From assembly GCF_965363235.1 (NCBI RefSeq), contig NC_134847.1, positions 52,794,439-52,858,438 of the forward strand: a DNA stretch of 64,000 nucleotides. The letters run 5' to 3'. This DNA is from Mytilus galloprovincialis (taxonomy: Eukaryota > Mollusca > Bivalvia > Mytilida > Mytilidae). This document shows positions 47,199-59,200 of the stretch, piece after piece. Positions within the stretch are counted from its first letter, which is position 1. Each line of letters starts with the position of its first letter. The notes beneath the pieces were generated by a model. The model was not told the DNA's origin. It saw only the letters and a program-made list of their open reading frames with translations, and did not search any database. The position numbers were made by a program, and so were the translations under genes.

Positions 47199-47449
47199 TA
47201 TTATGTGTCAAATAAGTTAAATTATTCTCTTTGATCTTATTAAAGTGTCACAAATCTTATGTCGGATAGCCTAACAATGTATGAATCGGTTATGATCTTG
47301 CTTTGGGGTAAGGATTTTCCACATTTATTCAATAAATGAAAGGCAAATTTAAGCCTAAACGCATAGTCGTCAATTATAGACACCGATATAAAAAGATATG
47401 AACAATTCCATTGAGAAAACTAACGGCCTAATCTCCACAAAAGCGATTT

Positions 47450-47920
47450 GCAAAAAAAAAAAACAACAAATATGACAGACGTGCATCAAAGGCAACAACT
47501 GAAACAAAATTCTCACATACATAATGAGGCGGGATTAAACTAGCTTGGAGGCGCCAACCCTTCCCTTACATGAGCCCGAGCAGCAATGTAATAGCACAGC
47601 ACAATAACAAACTATTTAAAAATTTAAACGAAAAAAAAAAAAATAAAAAATATGAAGAACAACAAAAACAACGACCATTTAATAACAGGAGTTTCACAAA
47701 AAAAAACTTTCGACTAAGATTGATCGTAATTCATGAACAATTCAATATACTTACGATCAATCTAAGTCTTAAGTTTTTTTGTGAAAAAATATTTAGGACA
47801 GGCGACCAAATAATGGCGCCAAATTCAATCTTGTTCCTATCTGGTACAGTAGTTTATATTGCAGCTGGTTTTTTTGGCGCAGTCAAATTGAATTGACCGT
47901 ATATTCATTTGTGATATACA
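47450..47920. repeat. Repeat with hairpin downstream of the first claudin-like gene
   Basis: A hairpin at about 47694-47785 pairs TCACAAAAAAAAACTTTCGA, CTAAGATTGATCGTAA with TTACGATCAATCTAAGTC, TTAAGTTTTTTTGTGA. The 108-codon + frame at 47570-47896 spans it and looks like low-complexity repeat, so I do not call it a gene. Confidence 0.55.
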
Positions 47921-48789
47921 GTCACTGACCGTGTATTGCCTCGCTTTCTATCTGTTTCAAAGCCTTGTTTAAATAAAATTTATAATTCGAGACAAGGTAT
48001 GGATATTCTATATTTCTGTGTCATTTGGTCTCTTGAGGAGAGTTTGTATCATTTAAATTAAACCACATCTTCTTATCTTTATACCACAAGTTTTCATAAA
48101 ATTTCGCATACATATTTGGTTCGTTGAACTGATAATCGAAAAATAATGCATTTAATATCTCTTTCATTTTCGGAAATATTACCAATTGAATTCTTCCAAA
48201 TACAGTAAACCAACTTATTTTCGCGGATACTTTATTTCGCGTTTTATCCTTTCTTCTCCACTTCGCGAAGATTTATAAATTTTGACTTGGATGGAGAGTT
48301 GTCTCATTGGCACCCATACCACATCTTCTTGTATATTTATATGAGCTTACACTCGAAAGATAAATATTAGGTTCGCCATATGCTCATTGCGAACAATACC
48401 AAAAGGACTTTCAAACTCATAATTCAAATATAAACTAACATTGAAAGCTAAAGACTGGGCAACACGAACCTCATAAAAAAACCGGGGTTTATATTATGTG
48501 CTCCGGAAGGGAAAGCAGATCACCCTGCTCCACTGTGACAAGTGACGCAGATCGTGTTACTCATATAAATACAAACTTGATAATACGTTTAATAATGTAG
48601 GTCACATAAAAGCGGTTTGTTGTTACGATAATTGGAATATATGCATCTAAAATTTAATTTTGAATATAACGCGTCTTCTGATTGGCTGACGTTATTTTGT
48701 TATCAGCCCATAGACATAATTTAGTCATGTGACCGTGACGTCATCAACGTTTTTACATGGTTTTCTACGGTTTTAAATGGAATTTAGAA

Positions 48790-48955
48790 TTAAAGGATAA
48801 GAAATGACTGTAAAGTTTTTTTTCTGTCTATTCGAAATAACATAAAAAATGTGGTGTACACTGTTAAATAACCCGCTACGCGCGTTATTCAGTGTGCACC
48901 ACATCTTTTATGTTATTTCATTATAGACAGAAAAAACATTACAGTCATTCCTTAA
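48790..48955. repeat. Near-complete foldback (palindrome) element, about 75-bp arms
   Basis: The left arm (TTAAAGGATAAGAAATGACT, then TTTCTGTCTATTCGAAATAA, CATAAAAAATGTGGTGTACA) pairs with the right arm (TGTGCACCACATCTTTTATG, TTATTTCATTATAGACAGAA, ACAGTCATTCCTTAA). The centre is near CCCGCTACGCGCGTTATT. The ends again carry TTAA. Same family as the truncated copy at 46829. Confidence 0.8.
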
Positions 48956-49388
48956 GTGAATCATGCATGCAGATATGCCTGAACAGTCACCAAACTCGTG
49001 TGGGCGTCAGCTAAATTTCCCAAGGGACACATTTAGCTTCATCCCTTTGAACTCTTAGTTCTGTTTAAGCATCAACCCACAATCAAGGAAATATTGATGG
49101 AATATCGTATACACTATGGATATATACTGCAAAAGCAGATACTGCAAAAAATTTTGATACATAGAAATGAAAAAAATACAATTGCGGAGCAGAAAGCGTT
49201 TTTTTGTTGTTGTAAGTTTTGGTAAATACCTACACTCATTGTCAATTTTTACAGGTAAGTCAAGATATAAAGCAGACTATTGTATCTGAGGTATTATTAT
49301 GTTTATTAAGTTCGAAGATGTAGATGTTAAACAAAGTCATCATTTTATTATTTAGGTAAAGACTTACATGTGTAAACTTAATGTGAAG

Positions 49389-49995
49389 TTAAGGGCATAC
49401 GATACAGTTTTGATCCCGTATTTACGTTTTGATAAAAAAAATTCCATATAGACTATTTTTTACCTGATTAAATCAAATATGTAATAAAACATATACCTTC
49501 ATGTGATACTTTTTGAGTAAAATGAAGTCGAAATTTTGTATATTTGCTCAAAATTCGGATTTGTGGCCGTATTTTCCCCTTTCGAAATAAAGCCAGAACT
49601 TTTTTGTTTTAAAAGATAAACACAAATGGTTTTTAGTTAAATAATTTGTAATTTCTGTATTTTATAAGTATCTTAAATATTTATACATTTTTATTCAGAA
49701 ATAACTCATATTTATCAAATGTTCACGAATTTGTGGCATATTTATCAAATTAAAAAAAATTGCACTATTTACGTTTTAATGAGAATTGGCACACAATCTT
49801 CTTACGTAATCAAACCAAATGGCATTTTAAAAAAGAGGGGTCCATGAAGTCGTTTTCAACTTAAGTAGGTTTGAATGATATAAAACAGTCATAAACTGAA
49901 TCTTTTCCCGATAAATCATAGTTTGACGTCTCGAAAATAACAATTTACGTTAGCAAAGTTATTACCTCCCCTGTAACTGTATCGTATGTCCTTAA
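49389..49995 (-). mobile_element. TTAA element, 600-bp family, copy B
   Basis: Left end TTAAGGGCATACGATACAG and right end CTGTATCGTATGTCCTTAA (one mismatch). It is inverted relative to 40062-40657 and shares ACCTTCATGTG, TTTTGTATATTTGCTCAAAA, AAAAGATAAACACAAAT and the AGGTAATAACTTTGC-type block. It lies between the two claudin-like genes. Confidence 0.9.
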
Positions 49996-51679
49996 AAAAC
50001 TAATTGGGTTTTTAACAGTGCTGTTGATAGACGCTGATAAAACAAATCCATAATGTGTGTCATTATCACATCTTAGACAATTGTACACGCAATTTGATTC
50101 CAAACTTTAGAGCGCTTTAGAACAAGTATTTGTTGTAACATGAATGCAACATTTCTAGGAGGCCAGTTGCTTTGTCCGGCATGCTGTTACGTTGTGCAGA
50201 AGAAAGAGTAATCGATAATTTTACTGAAAAACCTAACCATAATAATAGAATCAAAATAATTCATGGAAACCATATATTTGTTTTGGTTTTTCACATGGCC
50301 TAGGTCCGCGTTATATACGTTAACTTTTCCCGCTGCTTACGCTTGGGGTAAAATTCTAATATAACAACCCAGGTCATGTGAAAATTTCAACTAATCTATG
50401 GCTTGCATGAATTATTTCTTACATAAAACATGATTATATACCGGTACCCGGTTCCAGGGGTCCTAAAATATCAGATTTTTATAGCATCCGAAGGCATGTT
50501 AGAAACAGGTCCCTGCAACTCAGGTACTCAAACCATTGTATGCCGTCAAGTTGAGAATTAAGGGTTGTTAATTAGTTTAACCACGACGAAATTATGTTTA
50601 AATTCAAACAGTCCTAAAATGAAGTCTTTTCTTTGAAGCTCAAGAACAATTAATGACCCCGTTTTTCGTTGTCGAATATAGTTCCTTTTAATCAGAGTTT
50701 ATTTTTTCTTAATTTTTGTTCTTTCCCTTCCTCATTCATTTCTTAATTTTTTTTGTGGAAAGGGGGGGGATGAAAGAAAAGAGGCGAAATTAACTTTTGG
50801 ATGTTATATTTTTACTGATTTAATATGGAAAGAGTGATTAAACCGAGTGCAAAAAGGTCATATTAACAGTTTTCGCAACATCTCTTTGCTTGTCCATAGG
50901 GGTATGGATGTGTATTGGCTACATATGTAAGAGTGATTGCTTCAATCTTTCTGAATTTTGGATATATTTTTGGACTAGTACTATACATTTCACACACAAA
51001 AGATTTGCCAAAACGGCATGGTGCAATTGTTTTTTGAATAGAGAAATTAATTGTGGTCTGTGGCCATGCATCAATAATCTGTCAGATGACGGAAACAATA
51101 TCCCAGTCGACTTATTCCCAATTTCATCCCAAAATAACACAAACGGAATTATTATAAGCGAGGATACCAATTGATTTTGTTCAGATAACATTGTTTTGTC
51201 TTCTTCCGCCAAATATTTCTTTTCGGTGTATATATGTATCATTTCCTCGTCAGTATTGTCCCGAGTTGTAACACAGTACATGATATATAAGACATGCAGA
51301 TAAAATTAATTGCAGATGAGCGCAGGATACAGTTGAGGCCATGCTGTATCGATATCCCAATAGCATGAATTTGAACCGCGGCGAGGCAAGATCCTCATTT
51401 ATTTCGCAAATTTGCAGATTAACATTGTTGTGTTGATATTTAGAGTTGCCACTTGTATATAGTTAAGGTAATCTGCAATCACTTCCTTCTTTATACCTTA
51501 TATATCATGTACTGTGTTGAAAGACTAGTTTGTACTGAGGAGAAAAGGTTAAACTAGGCAAATGGATACTATATAAGTCGTCTATGTACGATTTGATTTA
51601 CCATTATCACGAAAGCCTATTAAACACTGGTAATCGAAAGAGAATATTGCACGCAGTGAAAATTAGGCCGGGCTAGGAT

Positions 51680-51905
51680 GAAAAATTTTGTCCTGCATTT
51701 TTTTTAGCTGTCATCTCTGTCCTGCCTTTTTATTTTTCACTCTGTTCGATCCTGCTTTTTTTTTTTTAGTTTATCCTGCTTTTTTATTACCTAAATTGTA
51801 GTGCTGACTTTTTTTTTTTGCAAGTGTCTCATCCTGCCTTTTTTTTTACTCAAAACTCCTGACCTGCCTATTTTTTTCAAATTTCATCCTAGCCCCCCAT
51901 AAAAA
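51680..51905 (+). repeat. TCCTGC + T-tract low-complexity array
   Basis: About seven spaced units of TCCTGC(C/T)TTTTTTT type. It is T-rich on the + strand and non-coding. Confidence 0.65.
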
Positions 51906-52908
51906 TCAAATGGTAGCTCCCTAAGAGTTACAACAGCTTTTAGTTTTACCTACGCCAAAACAAAAAACAACAACAACAAGAAGGTCTACAGTGTTGTCTT
52001 TTTTCATTTTAAATCATTATGATTTTTCAACATTTTTAAATTGAAAGCTAACTAACCAATTCTAATTATCAAATATAAATATAAATTGTAACATTTTCAC
52101 CAATTATGTAAATAAAAGGGGATATCCCTCAATGGCTATTTATAATTTTTTTTTTTATACGAAACCCAGTACTCCTATAGTTTTAATCTTCAGTGCAACT
52201 GTTTAATTAGTAAGTCCGATTGACCCAAATGTGTGTTCATAAATACAAGATATTCGATTACTTCGAACAAACACTAATGAACAAAGAAATTACTGAAAGG
52301 AAAATTAAAGTTGACATTATTATTGTTCCCTCATGTGTATGAATATTATTAAAAAAAACAAAATAGGGAAACTTTAAATCCTTTGGAATATTACCTTTTA
52401 TACCAAAATTGGAAACTCCAAAAACTGAAAACTGTAATAAGGTAAGCAATTTGACAATTCTCTAGGTTCGATATTATCCGTCCTATGAAGTGCAAAAACT
52501 TGACTCAAAGTATACATCTATATCTATGTTGTTTTTAATAGAAAGTAACATACGTTGTATTTTAAAAAAGCATTCACAGTGGAGTTTGCTGTTTGTAACA
52601 ATTTCTTGTGGTTTTAATTTTGATGATACGAAACAAGATACAGAATTAAATGATAGACGTGTTTACACTTTTATGCAAATTTTTCGGTCATTCTTTTAAT
52701 CAACCAGAAAAAAATGTATTCCGGCAAACTACGGCATCACAACTTCCGGAAAACTATGCCATCAAAACTCAAAACTTTGACGTCATGATTAAAAAATAAC
52801 ACGACATCAGAAGGTTATTAGGAGAAACACAAGGGTCATTTAGAGATCAAATTCACCTAAATACTTAAAAGTGTTGATACCATTATTACCGGGTGTACAT
52901 TTCATCGA

Positions 52909-52998
52909 AAGATAAAATAAGTAGAACTTACTACTCGGGACAAGATAAAATAAGTCGAACTTACTCCTTGGGGTAAGATAAAATAAGTAGAACTTAGT
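52909..52998 (+). repeat. 33-bp minisatellite, about 2.7 units
   Basis: The unit is AGATAAAATAAGTAGAACTT followed by ACTACTCGGGACA. Three starts at a 33-bp period, the middle one with TCGAACTT. Non-coding. Confidence 0.8.
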
Positions 52999-53296
52999 TT
53001 AAATCTTCTGCAACTATTTCCTAATTTATTAAGTTCTAACTTCTCATAAACACAATATATTTAATTGCAGTGATCAAATAATAAACAAATGAATCGCCAA
53101 GGGAGAAAAAAATTGACAAAATTACCTTTACATGAATATAATGATTAAAGATATTAACAAAAAAAACCAAAAAAAAAAAAAACAAACTCATAAAGATTTA
53201 TATCATTTACAGTTTAAAAATTATACATAGAACACAGATAGTATGATGTATGATGACGAGTTGATCTTTTCAGATTTGGTTTCTTTAAAAAAAAAG

Positions 53297-56200
53297 ATGG
53301 GAGATGGATCAGATCTCAGATTATCAGCCTCTGTCTTGATACTAGCCACAGCTTCAATATTTTATATAATTGGGTTTTCGACTAATTACTTCGTTACGAC
53401 TGAGGTGTTGAAAATGAAAAGAAACATTAAAACCAACAGTGGGTTATGGGCAGAATGCGATAATATTTTAAATGAAACATGTTGTGTGATGATAAAAAGC
53501 TATGCAGGAAAAGGTTTGTAATACAATGTATTGATTACATAGACTAAAGGTGTTGGACTAATTCTCTTTGAATTTTTTTTTATCAACGGGGTTATTTTCA
53601 AAAAGTCTTACACTATTTACTATTATTTAAAAGTTGTTTTGTGAGTGTACGCGCGTTTAGATTCTTTCAATTTGAAACCACACCGAGATAAGCTATAGGA
53701 TATAACAAAATGTATATAAACGACTAAATATCCAATATAGGGGTATGCTATTTTATCAAATGGAAGTAGTCTGTTAAGGTGGCTCACCCCAATAGTGACC
53801 CCCGGTAGAATTTTTTTATTTTCACATATTCTGTAGATTTTTTTATGCTGAATCCAAAAATGCAAAGAAAAAAGGGGGTCACCAGGCTCGTTTTCTCCTC
53901 AAATTGAACCGAAATGTGCGATTTTGACCCTATTTCCAAACATGCCCACCCTTCCAACAATAACCGTTACATCAAATTCAAAGACTTTTAAAACCAAGTC
54001 AGTATGATTTTTATGTGAAAAAACATTAGAATTTGAAATGTAAACCTTTTCCTTGGTTGTTTTTGACTTAAAAATCCTTTTATTTTCAGATTTATGTCTA
54101 AATTTTGCATTTTCTAATTTTAGTTTAAGGCAAAAAATATTGGTTTAATCGATTTTTCGTAAAATTTCCCCGGTAGATTTTTTTTTTTAAAAACAGATAT
54201 GTCAAAGCTATGAATTTTTCGAACACTTTAAGGTAAAATAAAATGGGGGTCACCAGGCTTTTAAAAAAGTTACGAGCTTTTGTTTGACCCCTCTACCCCA
54301 TAAGGTCTGATTTCATTGCACTCCATTAATTACTTAATTGTGAATTCTTTATTGATGGCTTTAATAAAATAATGTTTGTAATTATATCAATAAACGATGG
54401 CAGAATATAAATGTGGTTATCGTATTACTGTTTGTTATCAAAAAGTGAAATTTTGATTATTTTGGTGAAATACGGTAATTTTGTCTGGCGCGAGTTGCTT
54501 CCCTCTAATTTGGCGCCATTATCGGACCAGAGGAATTTCAAGGTCGCCATTACCGAGCAGCATACTATATTGATGAATACGACCATGTACATGCATAACA
54601 GACATTGTGGCGAATATACGACGATGAAGGTAGGGTTATTACATAAGAAAACATAGATTTCGATATATTAGGCAGCCAAATGTTATCAGTATAACGAAAA
54701 ATACACACTTGGGGGTTGTCTCAAAATACTCGCTACTGTTGAAAATCACTGCGGCTGAAACCTTGCACGGGCTCAATTTCTGGTCCATGTTTAATATTAT
54801 AGATCGTTACAGCTGGTATGTTATTTATGTGTTTATTTTACCTTTTACAGACAAGTTGTAAACATGTCTGGCCAGTTTTGCAAAATATCCGTGTGCAAAC
54901 GGCCATGGAGGAAGGGATGACATCTAGCTTACTGTCATTTTTACGCTACCGTTGACCGTTAGTGTCAATGAATTAGTCTTTTTTAATCATCATTTTTAAT
55001 ATCTAATTTCGTAGCCAAGTTAGGTTCATATTAGTCCGAGATTAGCCCCAGCTTGTCTGGCAAAACAGCCGTTGGACGTCAGAGAAATCTCGGACTAGGG
55101 TCATATGTATGTGGGGTACCCCATAACTTCCATCGGGACAGTATCTACTCCTTGACCCCAACTATATTTCCCTTCCCATTTTACTCTAAAATCCCCCCCC
55201 CCTTTTACTTCAATTCTTCCATCTCCTTGCCCCAAGACAAAATATATTTCAAAGATACCCCTTTTCTCTGATCCCTCATTCCCCTGTCTCCTTACCCCTG
55301 TCCACCCCTCTATTAAGGTCTAGGGTTTGATTGACTTGTTTATTTTCTTGAGAATATGATATAATTGGCCTAATTTGTAAATGATAAACCCTACAGTAGG
55401 AGGCAGTACATCTAATATCGAGGGATTCATCTTTATCAATCACAATTTGTTTACCATTAACCCCCCCCCCCTCTAATTCTGTTAGGTATACAAAAATGAT
55501 AGAAGTATCAGGGTTAAACATGTACAGAATGTGGCCATAAGTATTTGTCACTTGAGATTATTAGCTGTTCATATATATTGTATATAATGTAAAAAAGAAG
55601 ATGTGGTACGATTGCCAATGAGACAACTATCCACAAAAGACCAAAATGACACAGACATTAACAACTATAGGTGTATACATTTTTTCAAAAAAAAATATTT
55701 TGGATTGATTTTAAGCATCCTGGTACCAATAGAAGCAGTATTATCACAGGTTTATTTTTTGGTTATATTTTTTTGTGTCTCATTTTCATTATTTTCTGTT
55801 CAGAAATTCGATATACATGTTTATCCATATTGGTATTATTTTAGTAGGTTTCTCTATATGAATTGGATTTTGAATAAAAAAAAGCATATTCACCTGAGAA
55901 AGTGTTATTCACTGCGCTTAACGTCACACGCTTTTACATGCAACGTTATGGTAAAATGTTTCATGTAAAAAAAAAAAATTGGTATATGTTTGTCATTAGA
56001 TACATTTTCTTCTCTCAGACTATGGAATAAAACAATTACTGTCTTTTGTTTCGGTAAATATGGGGTTTTATTGACTTTTGAAAAACTGATATTCACTTCG
56101 GCCATCGGCCTCAGTGAATATCATTTTTTCAAAAGTCAATAAAACCGCATATTTACCTCATCAAAAGACAGTAATTGTATAATATTCAACCAAATTAAAT

Positions 56201-59200
56201 TATAAAAAAAAATTTTATGTGTTCTTAAGGGAAAACAAAAATATATGAAAACGAACCTATTATCAAATAAACACATGTTAATTTAGACCATTTTAGTTCT
56301 TTTAAGGTTACCCTTGCATGGTCAGTCTTATCAAACTTGCATGTACCTCCCAAATTTGGTTTCTGTTCTCCAACTTCAGTTTGCCTCTACCAATGTTATG
56401 AAACTAATACACAATTAATGCATATATATATATATATATATATGCTTTAAGCTTACTATATTGTACCATCAAACACACATGAAGTTTGAATTTTTGGTGG
56501 GGTCGCTTTTACTTTTCTAGAGTTATGCCCCTTTACAAATTAAAAAAAATGCTGAAATTTTGTTCCTTTCTTTAACACAAGTTTGCTTCATCCAAATGTT
56601 CTGAAACTTATACATTGTATGTAATGCTTACTACAGCAACACTCAGATCAAGTACAAATTTGGGTGGTGTCACTCTTTTCATTATTTATATGGAAGCGAC
56701 TGCTCATCTGTGTCCCATGGACACATTACCATTATGAACTAGTCTACATCTATATAATGCTTTTGAATGTCAATAATTGTTGATTTTCTGACAGAATTAC
56801 TCTGATATTTAATTTCAGGCTGCAAGTACATTTGTACATGTACATTGCAAATGGAAGGAGTGAGCTTGGAATGTTCAACTTTACTTGGAAACTATTGGCA
56901 AAGTACTGACAGAATTTCATGAGAAGCCAGTATCATATTCTAGTCTTGCAACCGGAAACTATGCGTAAAGTGCTGAAACTTAAGAACAACATTCTACATG
57001 TATATATGCAATATGTGTTGCCACAATCCACTTAAGGAGCTAAGATCAACTATAAATTGGAACTACATGTATATGCTTTAGTGCTGTCAAAATCCTTTAA
57101 AAAATCAAATCAATAGGACCTACTTCACCTATATACATAGCTACCTGTCCCAATGATGAATACAGATCATATATATGAGTCTACTCTTATAAAAAAAACA
57201 GTGAAGGAGAATAAAAATAATGAAAATATAGAGCTGATCAGCTAATTATTGTACATGTACATGATGTATAAATGGCAACAATTCTTACATGTATACTGGT
57301 ACATTGAAATTAATTATATTAATAGATGTTTTATAAATTTGATCTCATAGATATTAGAGGAATAAAATCAATCACGTTTCAAAAATTTGATTTAGTTGAG
57401 CCTTTTTTTTTTACGCCAATTTTCAGGACATATTATGGTATATACCATTGACTGTCCGTCGTCAGCATGTCGGACATATACTCAAAAATGATAAATACTA
57501 ATAGGTACATGTAGTAGATAAACTATTTGCGTGAAATAATTTACAATTCTGTCTGGCAATTGTCATTGACCACATAATCTGTATGGTTCATTGGTCAACA
57601 GTAAGTCCTCTTTTAATATGCTATATAATATTGTGTAATCAATAGGTCATCTTCATGTATATTTGGTGTATAAAATGATTATTAAATGTATTATAACAAA
57701 TTAAAATATCAAATAAGAGGATGTGATATGATTGTAAATGAGACACAAGAGACCAAATAACACAGAAATAACTATACCTGTAGGTCACCATATGGACTTC
57801 AACAATGAGTAAAACATATTCTGCATAGTTGGTTTTAAAGGTCTCGAAATGACAAATGAACAATTTAAAACATTTAAAATGAGAAAACTAATGGGTGATT
57901 TATGTACAAAATAATAAATGAATAACAAATGTCTGTCTTGCAGGGTTTATCTGAACTTAACCTCATTTTCATGGACTTGTCTTTTCTTGAATTCTAAATA
58001 TGTTTCAAAATATTTGGTTGATGGGATGATTGTTACAGAGTCCGACATAGGGTGGGGGCTCATTAGTGGATTATGAAGCCAGCCCTGCTTTGGCAGTCAG
58101 TCCCCACATTGCCACTAGAGAAATAAAATAACTAAGAAAAAAAAAAATGGTATCAGAAAAAAATTAAATCACGATAATTTCCTGTCGATATGCACATCTA
58201 CATAGTATGTCCTTATTATCTACAAAGTTTCATGAAATTCTGTTGTGTGGTTTCAGAGGAGTTTCGATGACAAGCTGTTTGCAGTAGTATACTGCAGCAA
58301 ATAAGTTCAAAGAGGCGTAACTCCTAGAAAAATAATTTGTAATTTCCTGTCGATATGCACATCTACATAGTATGTCCTTATTATCTAAAAAGGTTTTATG
58401 AAATTCTGTTGTGCGGTTTGAGAGGAGATGCAATGACAAACTGTTGCAGTAGTATATTGAAGCAAATAAGTTCAAAGGGGCCTTACTCCTAGGAAAAAAA
58501 TATGTATATCTAAATAGTATGTCCTTATCTAAAAAGGTTTCATAAAATTCTATTGTGCGGTTTGAGAGGAGATGCGATGACAAACTTGCAGTAGTATATT
58601 GAAGCAAATAAGTTCAAAGGGGCATACATTTTGTTACTCCTAGAAAAAGTTTGAATCGTAATTTCCTGTCGATATGCACATCTGCATAGTATGTCCTTAT
58701 TATCTAAAAAGGTTTCATGAAATTTTGTTGGGTGGTTTGAGAGGAGTTGTGATGACAAGAAACAGGACTGATAGACTGGCTGATGGACGGACGGATGGGT
58801 CAAAAATGTTATACCCTGCGCCACTTCCTTGCGTAGGGTATAAAATAGGAAGATGGGGTATCATTGTTTATGAGGCAACTCTTCACCAGAGACCAATTTA
58901 CATAGAAGATAACAATTATGTCCCCGTACGGACTTCAACAATTACTATAAACTGATATACCACATAGTCAAACAAATAAAAGTCCCAGAAATTACGTTTT
59001 TTTATATGACTGCACATAATGAAAACTAAAGTTGTGCATACTGAATGATCACTGGCAAGTATTTCAAGCATAATACGGATGAGAACATGCAGATAAGTAT
59101 CAATTATGAAAGTTATGCAAAGTAAGAAGGGAGCTAGGTATATGGACTGCCATAAAAAAAAAAATGAATTGACAATTACGCTTGGTGCATGTATAGGCAA

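Noticed and set aside
47570..47896. 108-codon + frame after the first claudin-like gene
   Set aside because: Low-complexity Lys/Asn-rich start and a hairpin repeat inside; repeat-derived.
50890..51281. Overlapping open frames on both strands (94 aa on +, 120 aa on -)
   Set aside because: Neither gives a recognisable domain or exon-like borders, and each could be a by-product of the other. The + frame has a weak acceptor-like CATAG before it but no match to the claudin exons.
52913..52998. 33-bp direct repeats considered as a CRISPR-like array
   Set aside because: Contiguous tandem units without spacers in a eukaryotic intron setting; a minisatellite.
58230..58955. Overlapping frames of 93-125 codons at 58.2-58.9 kb
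   Set aside because: Translation of the four-unit tandem repeat and its GACGGACGG tail.
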